A DNA stretch of 64,000 nucleotides from CAZLPW01 sp964561495 (lineage in GTDB: Bacteria; Fidelibacterota; Marinisomatia; Marinisomatales; UBA1611). The stretch lies in NCBI GenBank assembly GCA_964561495.1, contig CAZLPW010000004.1, positions 1 through 64,000 of the forward strand, written 5' to 3'. Both the position numbers and the translations under genes were made by a program. Under the pieces are notes generated by a model. That model saw nothing but the letters and a program-made list of their open reading frames with translations. It was not told where the DNA came from and made no database searches. Numbering within the stretch: the stretch's first letter is position 1; every line of letters begins with the position of its first letter. Shown here piece by piece: positions 1 through 8,972 of the stretch.

Positions 1-54
1 CCCCGAACCAACAGATTATGAGTCTGCTGCTCTAACCAATTGAGCTATGGGCCC
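1..54 (-). tRNA. tRNA with CAU anticodon (elongator Met or Ile2), 3' end cut by window edge
   Basis: On the minus strand the sequence begins with a 7-nt acceptor arm starting GGGCCCA at base 54. A D-arm (GCTC/GAGC) and an anticodon arm (GCAGA/TCTGT) with loop CTCATAA follow, so the anticodon is CAT. The 5' half of the T stem (CGGGG) reaches base 1; the T loop and 3' acceptor lie outside the window. CAU can belong to elongator Met or to the lysidine-modified Ile2 tRNA, and the missing half prevents a firm choice. It is divergent from the downstream rRNA methylase gene. Confidence 0.9.
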
Positions 55-210
55 TAATAATGTTTTCGTTTCTTTAGTATTAATCTTAACATCGACTAAC
101 AAAAAAAATACTTTCAATATAGGTCGAATCTTACAACTATGTGTTCCCTGTTTCCATTATTAATTGATACATTTCTATAGTAGTATTAGCCCTAATTATC
201 TAAACGCAAT

Positions 211-966
211 ATGAAACAAAAAATTATAAAAAAAAATTATTATAGGGTTTTTGGACTAAACACATCTATCCCTTTATTAAAAAACAAAAAGTTTAACATT
301 ATTCAAATTATTATTGAAAAAAATAGCCCCGCAGATAAAAATGAAGAATTAAAAAATTTAATAATTAAAACAAACTTCAGTTGTAAATATTATTCTAAAA
401 TAGAATTTCAAAAATATAATGAATTCCGTTCTCAAGGCATTATTATTGATTTTGATGGAGAGGTAGTATCAAAAACCTTGCCAGATTACTCTAATGAAAA
501 TTCAATCTGTCTACTTGCTTTGGACTGTATAACAGACCCTCAAAATACAGGTCAAATAATTCGGACTTCGGAGTGCGCTGGTATTAATGGAATTGTATTC
601 CCTAAAAATGCAAGTGCCCCCATAAATGACACTGTTTTACAAGTAAGCCAGGGAGCATTTATATCAATGCCTCTATTTGAGATAACCAACCTAAGAAATA
701 CCATAGGTGTCTTAAAAAAACAAGGATTTTGGGTTATCGGAGTTGAAAACAGCATAAACGCAAGTGATTGGAATAAAATTGATTACACAGAAAAAAAGTT
801 GATTATTGTAGGCAGCGAAGGTAGCGGGATTAGAAAAAAAGTTTTAGAGTCATGTGATTTTTTTTCAACTATACCAATGCAAGGAAATATAAACTCCCTA
901 AATGTATCAGCAGCAACTTCTGCTATTTTATTTGAAAGACTTCGACAAATAAAGGAAATGAAATAA
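211..966 (+). CDS. rlmB: SpoU/TrmH-family 2'-O-ribose RNA methyltransferase, RlmB-like
   Basis: The 251-residue protein carries all three SPOUT motifs: motif 1 at about 109-121 (DPQNTGQIIRTSE), motif 2 at 199-207 (IVGSEGSGI) and motif 3 at 221-241 (NSLNVS core). These form the trefoil-knot AdoMet site. An N-terminal part of about 95 residues matches the L30e-like RNA-binding domain of RlmB, which methylates G2251 of 23S rRNA. The exact target cannot be read from sequence, as TrmH and other SpoU members share the motifs. The stop overlaps the next ATG by one base (TAATG), which suggests translational coupling to an unrelated aminotransferase. Confidence 0.82.
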   Translation: MKQKIIKKNYYRVFGLNTSIPLLKNKKFNIIQIIIEKNSPADKNEELKNLIIKTNFSCKYYSKIEFQKYNEFRSQGIIIDFDGEVVSKTLPDYSNENSICLLALDCITDPQNTGQIIRTSECAGINGIVFPKNASAPINDTVLQVSQGAFISMPLFEITNLRNTIGVLKKQGFWVIGVENSINASDWNKIDYTEKKLIIVGSEGSGIRKKVLESCDFFSTIPMQGNINSLNVSAATSAILFERLRQIKEMK

Positions 967-1877
967 TGGCATCTACTCATGACTATAAAAGTGACCAAAG
1001 AAATAATGATATAGAGATATATATTAATGGTGAATTTTTTCACCGTTCGAAAGCATTTATTTCCGTAATGGACAGTGGATTTTTATTAGGAGATGGTGTG
1101 TGGGAAGGAATTCGTTTGCACAATAATTATCTGGTACACTTGGAATCCCACCTTGACCGATTATACAGAGGAGCAAAAGAGATTGATATTAATATTGGAT
1201 TGACTAGAGAAGAAATAAAAAGGGCTATAAATAAAACCCTTTTAAAAAATAAAATGGAATCAAATGTCCATATAAGGCTTATTATTTCAAGAGGATTAAA
1301 AAAAACTCCTTATCAACATCCAAGTTTTACAATTAGTAAACCGACATTTGTCATTATCCCAGAATACAAACAGCCTGACCCAAATATAAAGAAAATTGGC
1401 ATTAGATTAGCCACCGTAAAAACCAAGCGGGATCACAAAGTTCAGAACCCTCAGATAAATTCTCTTAGTAAACACAATTGTATTTCTGCATGTATTGAAG
1501 CAGATAAATTAGGCGTGGATGAGGGATTAATGCTTGATCCCTACGATAATGTTTCAACTTGTAATTCAACAAATTTTTTTATTGTAAAGAATAAAGAAAT
1601 TTGGACATCGACTGGTGATTTTTGCTTAAATGGCGTCACTAGAGAATCTATAATTCGTTTATGTTCTGAAAATAAAATTCCAATTTTTCAAAAAAATTTT
1701 AAAATCGATAAAGTTCATTCCGCTGATGAATTATTTGTTACTGGTACATTTGCTGGGGTAATCCCTGTTATAGAAATAGATGGAATAATTGTAGGAGATG
1801 GAGCGCGCGGATTCTTCACAAAAAAACTTCAAGAATATTACAGAATAGATATTGAAAAAAGATCTTTAGCTAAATGA
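966..1877 (+). CDS. PLP-dependent class IV aminotransferase (BCAT/DAAT fold), divergent active site
   Basis: The 303-residue protein has class IV features: a GDGVWEGIR motif at 42-50, the putative PLP lysine K169 in SLSKHN, and a LDPYDNVSTCNSTNFF segment at 190-205. In branched-chain and D-amino acid transaminases this last segment usually reads V-x-E-x-x-x-x-N-x-F, where Glu contacts the PLP ring nitrogen. Here that position is Thr198, so the protein belongs to a divergent subgroup and its substrate should not be assumed to be a branched-chain amino acid. It overlaps the methylase by 1 bp upstream and the sulfotransferase-like gene by 4 bp downstream, so the latter two probably act together. 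Confidence 0.8.
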   Translation: MASTHDYKSDQRNNDIEIYINGEFFHRSKAFISVMDSGFLLGDGVWEGIRLHNNYLVHLESHLDRLYRGAKEIDINIGLTREEIKRAINKTLLKNKMESNVHIRLIISRGLKKTPYQHPSFTISKPTFVIIPEYKQPDPNIKKIGIRLATVKTKRDHKVQNPQINSLSKHNCISACIEADKLGVDEGLMLDPYDNVSTCNSTNFFIVKNKEIWTSTGDFCLNGVTRESIIRLCSENKIPIFQKNFKIDKVHSADELFVTGTFAGVIPVIEIDGIIVGDGARGFFTKKLQEYYRIDIEKRSLAK

Positions 1878-2605
1878 GCAAGATTAAAAAACGGATTGCG
1901 ATGTGGTCAGGACCACGTAATATATCTACTGCTTTAATGAGATCTTTTGAAAACAGGTCAGATACTGTCTTCCTAGATGAACCATTTTATGCGCATTACC
2001 TTTATGCCACAAATATAAACCATCCTGGGAAAAATGAAATTTTGGCTACACAAAAAATCAACTGGGAAGAAATCGTAGATAATATAACTGGGCCAGTTCC
2101 AGATAATAAATCTATTTGGTACCAGAAACATATGGCCCAACATAACCTTCCTGGCAACGATTTATCATGGACCAAGCAGATGGTAAATTGTTTTTTGATA
2201 CGAAAACCAGAAGAGGTGATCGCAAGTTATAATAATATATTCGCAATCGACAATGAGTTTTTATTAGGCTTCAAACAACAAGCAGAGCTATTTAAATATA
2301 TTTTAAAAAATACTGGTAAAGTTTCACCCGTAATAAACTCTAAGACTATTTTAAAAAACCCAAGAAATGCCCTAGAAAAATTATGCTATCACCTAAATAT
2401 TGATTTTTCTGAGGATATGTTAAAATGGCCTCCAGGTATTCGTAAAAGCGATGGGATTTGGGCAAAATATTGGTATAAGACTGTAATTAGTTCAACAGAA
2501 TTTGTAAAGTATAAAAAAAAAGAAATAAAGATCGACTCTAGAATGAAGTCCCTTTTAAATCTTTGTCAGCCTGACTATGAATATTTAAAAAAATATCAGA
2601 TTTAA
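1874..2605 (+). CDS. Sulfotransferase-like P-loop protein
   Basis: The 243-residue protein opens with MWSGPRNIST (residues 10-19), which matches the 5'-phosphosulfate-binding loop of sulfotransferases. It has RKPEEVIASY at 110-119, resembling the 3'-phosphate-binding motif (R/K..S). The family is described as sulfotransferase-like; a true PAPS-dependent activity is not proven by these motifs. The start overlaps the aminotransferase stop as ATGA, so the two are almost certainly co-translated. Pairing of a class IV aminotransferase with this type of protein recurs in marine bacteria to my knowledge, which hints at a shared amino-acid-derived metabolite, but the pathway is unknown. Confidence 0.7.
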   Translation: MSKIKKRIAMWSGPRNISTALMRSFENRSDTVFLDEPFYAHYLYATNINHPGKNEILATQKINWEEIVDNITGPVPDNKSIWYQKHMAQHNLPGNDLSWTKQMVNCFLIRKPEEVIASYNNIFAIDNEFLLGFKQQAELFKYILKNTGKVSPVINSKTILKNPRNALEKLCYHLNIDFSEDMLKWPPGIRKSDGIWAKYWYKTVISSTEFVKYKKKEIKIDSRMKSLLNLCQPDYEYLKKYQI

Positions 2606-2643
2606 TTTTTATCGAAGAGATCATCTAAAATAATTATTATACT

Positions 2644-3219
2644 TTATCTTATAATATTAAGCGAAAGCGACTCATAATATTCAATTAACTTTTGAGTATT
2701 TTCTATTTGATCTTTTGTTAATTCATATTCAATGATCTTACCATTGCTAAATTCAAATTGGACTTTTGCTCTGGGAACAAATAAAGCCTTTAAATTATTT
2801 AATTGAATATCCGTTAATTGAATATCCTTTTCTTCTTGCACAACCCCTCCAGGCCTATTATCACCAGATGTTTTTTTATTATTAAATATCCATTCAATTT
2901 TTTTTGATCTAGTCTTTATGATTGTAATTTTTTCAAATAATAACTGATCTAGGCCATTATAATTGAATACTATCCTAGCCCATTTTGATTCTGAATCTCT
3001 TAATATATATAAGTAAACATTGCTTTTATTACCAAAAGATAAAATTGATTTTGGAATTTCTGATTTATTCATTGTAATAAAAATTTCATTCTCAGCATCA
3101 TATTTCTCAACAATATTTTTATATCCTCTTACCTTAATATAATCAATTGATGATGGCGGTTTACAAGACAAAATACCTAAGAGGGAAATTAGGTAATAGA
3201 TCTTTATTTTATTTAACAT
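2644..3219 (-). CDS. Hypothetical lipoprotein
   Basis: The 191-residue protein starts with a basic, hydrophobic signal ending in LGILSC at about residues 14-19, a plausible lipobox with Cys19 as the lipidated residue. The mature part is rich in Ile, Asn and Lys. It contains no catalytic motif or repeat that I recognise, and ends in a predicted helix. It lies convergent to the sulfotransferase gene and divergent from the DDAH-type gene, so it is probably monocistronic. No function is assigned. Confidence 0.6.
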   Translation of the reverse strand: MLNKIKIYYLISLLGILSCKPPSSIDYIKVRGYKNIVEKYDAENEIFITMNKSEIPKSILSFGNKSNVYLYILRDSESKWARIVFNYNGLDQLLFEKITIIKTRSKKIEWIFNNKKTSGDNRPGGVVQEEKDIQLTDIQLNNLKALFVPRAKVQFEFSNGKIIEYELTKDQIENTQKLIEYYESLSLNIIR

Positions 3220-3364
3220 GTTTTTAACGAGTTATTGTATTAAAAATAAAAAAATAATAATTAATTATTTCTAAACAACTACTTAATATTATTATAATTT
3301 TCAACGTTCTAATATTAATAAGAATATATATAAAAAGATCTTGAATCATTACTAGTTTACTCAA

Positions 3365-4246
3365 TTGAAAATTATTATTTCAAAGTTGCCTGAAAATAGT
3401 TGGTGGGGTAATGGTACTCCCTCTTACCCTGATAATCCAGCAATGCAAAAGGGCGCTATCCCCAATCAAGTCTTACTTAAAAATGAGCGAGAGCAATTAA
3501 TAAATACATTGCGACTATTGAATGTTGAAATTATCGAAACACCTTTTCCCATAGAGCTTGATGGTCCAAATCCTGAACATGATTTTGTATATATTAGAGA
3601 TCAATTTATTTCGAGCAAAAAGGGGGATGCTATAATTATGAGGTTCCGGAACCCCGAAAGGATTAAAGAACAGGATCATATAATACCTATTCTTGAAGAA
3701 TTAGAATTATCGATTTTAGAGCTTCCAAAAAAAACCGATCTCTTTGCAGAAGGTGGCGAATTTTATTTATGTAAAAAAGAAAATATATTATTCGCAGGTA
3801 ACTCACGAAATAGTATATCTGGAATTGAAGCTGTCGCGAAAATTTTAGAAGTAAATGATCTTATTATTTTAAAAAGTAATGTATTTCATTTAGACGCATA
3901 TTTTTGTCCAGTTATATCTAAAAAAGGAGATATTTGTGCAATTACTTGTTGCATTGAAGAGATCACTAAAAACTCTAAAGATCAATTATATAAATTTGCT
4001 GATAGTAAAAACATTCCTATTATAAAATTACCAGCTATCGATGGCATTGGATCACAAAAAAAGCTTGGATCTTTCGCAGTAAACGCTCTACCCATACCAG
4101 GATTTTTAATAGGACCTAAACCTTACACTAATAAAGAAGTTTTAGAAAAATTATATGATATTGGAATTCAAAGAATAAACACACCTATGTCACAATATGC
4201 TTTGAGCGGAGGGTCTGTACATTGCTGTACAAATGAAATCTATTGA
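3365..4246 (+). CDS. DDAH/arginine deiminase-family amidino hydrolase
   Basis: The 293-residue protein shows the guanidine-modifying fold: FVYIRDQF near 74-81, AEGGEF near 128-133, the catalytic His in FHLDAYF (H175) and a C-terminal SGGSVHCCT segment where Cys287 aligns with the nucleophile. Family members hydrolyse dimethylarginine or arginine to citrulline. Substrate is uncertain. An in-frame TAG at 3353 leaves only a TTG at 3365 or Met27 as starts. TTG keeps the N-terminal strand and is preferred. It is monocistronic, facing the outer-membrane gene at 4261. Confidence 0.75.
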   Translation: MKIIISKLPENSWWGNGTPSYPDNPAMQKGAIPNQVLLKNEREQLINTLRLLNVEIIETPFPIELDGPNPEHDFVYIRDQFISSKKGDAIIMRFRNPERIKEQDHIIPILEELELSILELPKKTDLFAEGGEFYLCKKENILFAGNSRNSISGIEAVAKILEVNDLIILKSNVFHLDAYFCPVISKKGDICAITCCIEEITKNSKDQLYKFADSKNIPIIKLPAIDGIGSQKKLGSFAVNALPIPGFLIGPKPYTNKEVLEKLYDIGIQRINTPMSQYALSGGSVHCCTNEIY

Positions 4247-4260
4247 ATTATTGATCTAAT

Positions 4261-4953
4261 CTAGATACCAAAACCGAATCTAAAGTTCATACTCCCAAAT
4301 CCTTTTTTACTAGGCACTACATCTTCTGCCATAGTATACCTGTAAAATAACTGAGAAGTAAAAGTGAGAAGTTTTAGTTGTAATCCTGCTTGAAAATGAA
4401 ATCCGCTAGATTCATCATAGTTATCTTTATTTGTCAAAAAATCTTCTAGATTTTTACTCAAATTAGATACGTCACCATTTACTATATCACCTCCTAATAA
4501 ATCTTCTACCATTTCAATACTTGCTACGGGTGTTGTTCTGTGCATGTTATATCCAAGGCCCGAGTATAGTTTTGCTCCAGCTAAAAAAGGAATAGATAGT
4601 GAAAAAACGTCTTTTCTAACTGTTATGTAAGTATTGGCAGTTGCCCAAGCAAATGGAATAGGGTCCATAGCTCCAATAGGATTTTCAAAATTAATATCAT
4701 AGGTATTCCCCATCGCCTGAAAATCAAGCTCTAAATCGATTACTGGTATAATATCTATATACAAGAAAGCTCCAATACCAAAAGCGTTTTCGAATGCCCC
4801 ATTTGTTAGCGTAACGCCAGGGATATCAGCACCACCAAGTATTGATTCTTCTACCTTCATCTGCCCTTGCGCAACCTGCAACCCAAAACCAGCTATAGCA
4901 AAAAGACCTGTAGGTAGAACTATAAATAAAAACGTTGAAATATATTTTTTCAT
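4261..4953 (-). CDS. Putative outer-membrane beta-barrel protein, unknown function
   Basis: The 230-residue protein begins with a signal peptide (MKKYISTFLFIVLPTGLFA) and continues with alternating hydrophobic and polar strands typical of small barrels. It ends in a Phe/Gly-rich strand (FRFGFGI). A good Shine-Dalgarno (GGAG, 6-7 nt upstream) supports the ATG at 4953. It is divergent from the M23 peptidase gene. No specific family is recognised; a surface or transport role is only an inference from the barrel-like pattern. Confidence 0.6.
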   Translation of the reverse strand: MKKYISTFLFIVLPTGLFAIAGFGLQVAQGQMKVEESILGGADIPGVTLTNGAFENAFGIGAFLYIDIIPVIDLELDFQAMGNTYDINFENPIGAMDPIPFAWATANTYITVRKDVFSLSIPFLAGAKLYSGLGYNMHRTTPVASIEMVEDLLGGDIVNGDVSNLSKNLEDFLTNKDNYDESSGFHFQAGLQLKLLTFTSQLFYRYTMAEDVVPSKKGFGSMNFRFGFGI

Positions 4954-5069
4954 AACAACTCCAAAAATGGTATAATTTTAATCAACAAAGTTTACAGATT
5001 TCCTTTTGACAAACAAATCACTCATTGAAAATCGTATCTTATTCTAGATAAATTGAGAGGTCTTAATCT

Positions 5070-7328
5070 ATGAACCGACCCTTACTTTTATTTACATTTA
5101 GCTTAAGTGTTTTAATTTTCGGACAAAACGCTCAGTGGCCAACACGCGCCAGTCGATCATTCTCATCAAATTTTGGCGAAAATAGAGATGATCACTTCCA
5201 CATGGGTATAGATATAAAAACACGCGGGACAATAGGTCACGAGGTTTATGCAATTGAGGATGGATATATAAGCAGAATGGTATCCAATTATAATGGATAC
5301 GGGAAAGCTCTCTATCTAAGAACAAAGTCTGGACGGGAAATCCTTTATGGCCACCTCGACAAGTTCAAGCCTGTTCTAGAAAAGGTGTGGAAGCTCCAAC
5401 AAACTAAACGAAAAAGTTATATTGTGAATGCTAACTTTTCTCCTAGAGAATTTCAAGTACTTAAAGGAGAATTGATAGGTTATTCAGGAAATAGCGGCTC
5501 TTCCTTTGCACCACATATACACCTCGAAGTTCGTAATAAAGATAGCGAACCCTTAAACCCCCTTGCCTATGCGTTTGATATGCCTGACAAAGTAAAACCA
5601 GAAGTTAAAAATATTGCTCTGGTACCATTATCAGAAAATTCAATTATTAACGCAAGTCCTCTAGTCCAAACTTTTCCTCTGTATCGAGATAGATCAGGAA
5701 TATATCATTTTCCTGATACGATAAGTGTTTTCGGTGAATTTGGAATTGCTATTGAAACATTTGACAAACGACAGGGAGCAAATAATAAATATCAGATTTA
5801 TAAAGCAGAATTAGTTGTTGATGGAATAAAAAAATATGAACTAAAATACGATAAAATACCATTCTCAAAGACTAGTAGTGCTAATACTGTAATTGAATAC
5901 GGTCTAAAAAGAAAAAAGTTAGGTGAATTTCAAAAACTTTATCGGATGCCAGAGCATCCAGAATTAGATATTCAGACTTTGAAAGAAAGCGGCATATTAA
6001 GGCTCTTCCCTGGTTTTCATTCTATTGAGATTAAAGTCTACGATGTAAATAATAATAGTGCTACAATTAGGGGAATGGTAACAAGCGCATTCCCTATGTC
6101 AATTGGAGCAGAAGAAATTCTTCGAAATGATATGGTTATAACTCTTGCTTTAAGCCCCAAAAGGGGTGGAATGCCAATAAGAGATGTAATCATCTATAGC
6201 TTTACCCCATATGGACACACTGATAAGAATAAATTAAAATATCTCCACGCAGAAAGAGTCAAAAAGGATCTCCATGTCACATTAGACATAAAAGATACAA
6301 AAAATTCAATTCTACAAATTATAGCAATTAATGAGCTTGGTGGACTATCTGATCCCTATCATTGGACATCTCTAAAACCAGAATATAGCGTTATAGATAT
6401 TTTACCAGCCTTAGATATTTCTACTACAGAAAGGGGAATGTTTTTCCAAATTGAGCTTGATAAATACGCTCCAGCTAGAGTTAAGATAAAACTGTCTGAT
6501 AATAATACTTTTAAGTCATTCACATTAAACCAGATACAACCCACGGTTTTCCTTTCTGATCTTTTGCCATACAAACATGCCGAGGGGGCAAAATATATCG
6601 ATGTAGAATTATCTCATAATGGGTTATCCAGAGAAAGAAGATTTCAAATTCATTCTAAAGTGGCTGAACCTGGAAAAGAAACTGCTGTTGTATCTGTTGA
6701 TAAAAATTGCTCAATACAAATTCTTTCCAATACACTGTATCAAAATAACCTTATCTGGATTGAAAAAATAAAAACCTATCCAGAAATTAAAAATGGCTTT
6801 CAGCTATCTTCCGTATACCAGTTACACCCATTTGATTTAGCATTAAATAATAATTTTAATATTGGCATTAAATATGATTTTGAATTAGCTGAACATTCAA
6901 ACCTTGGGATTTATTATTATGATAATAAAGAAGGCAAGTGGGTCTTTTCTAAAACAAAAAATAATAAAAGAAAACAAATACTCACCACATCACTCAATCA
7001 ATTTGAGGCTGTGACAATAATACAAGACCTTGAGCCACCCTTAATCTTACGTATGCACCCTAGCGAAGGAGGGCGATATAAAAATGATGCCATAACTCAA
7101 ATTCGTATTTCTGTAGATGACAAACTATCAGGTATTGAAGCTGAAGAAGAATCTTTTGAATTAAAATTAAACGGTCAGCCTCTCTATTCAGCTTACCAAC
7201 CAGTCAAAAAAGAGATTTCTTATTATCTAGATAGACCATTAAAAAATGGAAACCATAATATAAATTTTTCTGTTGTAGACCGAGTTGGAAATAAGAGTGA
7301 GCAGAAAATTATTTTTTCAATTTATTAA
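5070..7328 (+). CDS. Secreted M23 (LytM-type) metallopeptidase with long C-terminal extension
   Basis: The 752-residue protein has an N-terminal signal peptide (about residues 1-19) and an M23 domain from roughly 24 to 165. Zinc-site residues are visible as H44-x3-D48 (HMGID) and H149-x-H151 (HIH), with H95 in YGHLD. These peptidases cut peptidoglycan cross-links or act as envelope regulators. The remaining ~590 residues contain beta-rich, Ig-like segments, including one near the C-terminus with a DRVGN motif; no second enzyme domain is recognised. The stop overlaps the rhomboid ATG by one base, so it heads the operon that runs to coaE. Confidence 0.85.
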   Translation: MNRPLLLFTFSLSVLIFGQNAQWPTRASRSFSSNFGENRDDHFHMGIDIKTRGTIGHEVYAIEDGYISRMVSNYNGYGKALYLRTKSGREILYGHLDKFKPVLEKVWKLQQTKRKSYIVNANFSPREFQVLKGELIGYSGNSGSSFAPHIHLEVRNKDSEPLNPLAYAFDMPDKVKPEVKNIALVPLSENSIINASPLVQTFPLYRDRSGIYHFPDTISVFGEFGIAIETFDKRQGANNKYQIYKAELVVDGIKKYELKYDKIPFSKTSSANTVIEYGLKRKKLGEFQKLYRMPEHPELDIQTLKESGILRLFPGFHSIEIKVYDVNNNSATIRGMVTSAFPMSIGAEEILRNDMVITLALSPKRGGMPIRDVIIYSFTPYGHTDKNKLKYLHAERVKKDLHVTLDIKDTKNSILQIIAINELGGLSDPYHWTSLKPEYSVIDILPALDISTTERGMFFQIELDKYAPARVKIKLSDNNTFKSFTLNQIQPTVFLSDLLPYKHAEGAKYIDVELSHNGLSRERRFQIHSKVAEPGKETAVVSVDKNCSIQILSNTLYQNNLIWIEKIKTYPEIKNGFQLSSVYQLHPFDLALNNNFNIGIKYDFELAEHSNLGIYYYDNKEGKWVFSKTKNNKRKQILTTSLNQFEAVTIIQDLEPPLILRMHPSEGGRYKNDAITQIRISVDDKLSGIEAEEESFELKLNGQPLYSAYQPVKKEISYYLDRPLKNGNHNINFSVVDRVGNKSEQKIIFSIY

Positions 7329-7984
7329 TGCTTTTCCCATATAAGGATGATAACCCTAAAGTACTAATTCCCTATGTCACATATGGAATATTAGCAATGA
7401 ATACATTATTATTTTTAATACAATTTTTAATTTCTAGCAATGATATAAACCTGTCAAATAGAATTGTTTCCTCATTTGGTTTCATTCCAGCAAATTTCAA
7501 CATATTGACTATATTCAGTTCAATGTTTATTCATGGAAACCTAGCTCATATAATCGGGAACCTTTGGTTCCTTAAAGTTTTTGGAGATAATGTAGAAAGC
7601 GTCCTTGGGCATTTAAAATATTTTTTTTTCTACATTTGTTGTGGTTTTATTGCAGCAATCGGTCAATATATTATTAATCCTTCATCAACAATACCTATGA
7701 TTGGCGCTAGTGGGGCAATTGCTGGTGTTTTAGGTGCTTACATGATCCAATTTCCTAATGCGAGAGTACATAATATTTTGTTTTTTATTATTTTTTTTAC
7801 TAAAGTGACTTTACCTGCTCAAATTGTTCTTGGGTTTTGGTTCCTATTGCAACTGAGCCAAGGATTAATTGAAATAGGCATAAATACAACAGGCGGGATA
7901 GCTTGGTTTGCGCATGTTGGTGGTTTTATTGCGGGAATAACATTGTTAAAATATCTTAAGAGTTTAAAAATTGAGGTAATATGA
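7328..7984 (+). CDS. Rhomboid-family intramembrane serine protease
   Basis: The 218-residue polytopic protein carries the rhomboid signature: HGNLAHIIGNLWFL in TM2 (residues 69-82), nucleophile Ser129 in GASGAIAG, and catalytic His196 in AWFAHVGG. It has about six membrane segments and no soluble extra domain. Rhomboids cleave membrane-anchored proteins within the bilayer; the substrate is unknown. It sits between the M23 peptidase (1-bp overlap) and cdd (4-bp overlap), so it is part of the same transcript. Confidence 0.9.
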   Translation: MLFPYKDDNPKVLIPYVTYGILAMNTLLFLIQFLISSNDINLSNRIVSSFGFIPANFNILTIFSSMFIHGNLAHIIGNLWFLKVFGDNVESVLGHLKYFFFYICCGFIAAIGQYIINPSSTIPMIGASGAIAGVLGAYMIQFPNARVHNILFFIIFFTKVTLPAQIVLGFWFLLQLSQGLIEIGINTTGGIAWFAHVGGFIAGITLLKYLKSLKIEVI

Positions 7985-8361
7985 AAAAAAGTTTGATTAA
8001 AAAAGCAATAAAAATGCGTATGCGTGCACAGGCACAGTTTTCAGGATATAAGGTTGGTGCAGCAGTAAAAACTAGATCTGGTAAAGTTATTGGTGGATGT
8101 AATATTGAATCTTCTAGCTATGGACTTACCTGCTGCGCGGAACGAGTTGCACTTTATAGATCTATTGCAGAGGGGCATACTGAGTTTGATGGAATTGCCG
8201 TTTCATCAATAAATGCTTGCTCCCCTTGTGGAGCATGCAGACAAGTAATCTGGGATTTGTGCGGAAAAATTCCAATTTATATATGCAATGAAAAAGAATT
8301 TATTAAAAAGTCAACATCTTTAGCCTTGTTGCCTGAACCATTTGATAAATCATTTTTATGA
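7981..8361 (+). CDS. cdd: Cytidine deaminase
   Basis: The 126-residue protein is the short, homotetrameric-type cytidine deaminase. Zinc ligands and catalytic Glu are visible as CAE at 52-54 and PCGAC at 82-86. FSGYKVGAAV near residue 20 is the substrate-binding segment. It converts cytidine and deoxycytidine to uridine and deoxyuridine in salvage. ATGA overlaps join it to the rhomboid gene upstream and udk downstream, and the uridine it makes is the substrate of udk. Confidence 0.95.
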   Translation: MKKSLIKKAIKMRMRAQAQFSGYKVGAAVKTRSGKVIGGCNIESSSYGLTCCAERVALYRSIAEGHTEFDGIAVSSINACSPCGACRQVIWDLCGKIPIYICNEKEFIKKSTSLALLPEPFDKSFL

Positions 8362-8972
8362 AAAACTTAATTATTGGTATTGCTGGAGGGACTGGATCTG
8401 GTAAGACAACAATAGCTAAAGCACTTCAGAAAGAGTTTAATAAAAACAACTTATTAATAATCAAGCAAGATTCTTATTATAAAGACTTAAGCCACATTCC
8501 ATATAAAAAAAGAATTAGCAAAAATTTTGATCACCCAGATTCTTTGGATATTGAACTACTTGTAAATCATATAAAGAGATTGAAAAGTGGGAAAAGTATT
8601 AATAAACCTGATTATGATTTTTCAAAACATATTAGAACACCAAAAAAAATTAACTATAGCCCAAAAAAGATTATTATAGTAGAAGGTATTCTAGCTCTTT
8701 TTTTTTCTAGTTTGAGGAAACTCTATACATTCGATGTATTCCTTGATATTCCATCTGATATTAGAATAATAAGAAGAATAAATAGAGATATGAATAATAG
8801 AGACCGTTCGATTAATTCAATAACCAAACAATATTTAGATACAGTCCGGCCAATGCATGAGCAATTTGTTGAACCATCAAAAAATTATGCCGATATTATT
8901 ATAGATAATGAGAAAAGTATTGAATCAATTATTGAGTCTATTATGTTAAAAATAAAATCTATCTCCGTATGA
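8358..8972 (+). CDS. udk: Uridine kinase
   Basis: The 204-residue protein has the Walker A loop GIAGGTGSGKTT at residues 7-18, a KQDSYYKD segment near 36-43, FDHPDSLD near 57-64 and an IVEGILALF motif near 106-114. All are typical of uridine/cytidine kinase, which phosphorylates uridine and cytidine to UMP and CMP. It is coupled by 4-bp overlaps to cdd and tdk. Length is normal for the family. Confidence 0.95.
   Translation: MKNLIIGIAGGTGSGKTTIAKALQKEFNKNNLLIIKQDSYYKDLSHIPYKKRISKNFDHPDSLDIELLVNHIKRLKSGKSINKPDYDFSKHIRTPKKINYSPKKIIIVEGILALFFSSLRKLYTFDVFLDIPSDIRIIRRINRDMNNRDRSINSITKQYLDTVRPMHEQFVEPSKNYADIIIDNEKSIESIIESIMLKIKSISV

Noticed and set aside
3220..3364. Promoter boxes in the divergent lipoprotein/DDAH gap
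   Set aside because: Several TATAAT-like words occur but none has a matching -35 box, and the AT content makes them uninformative.
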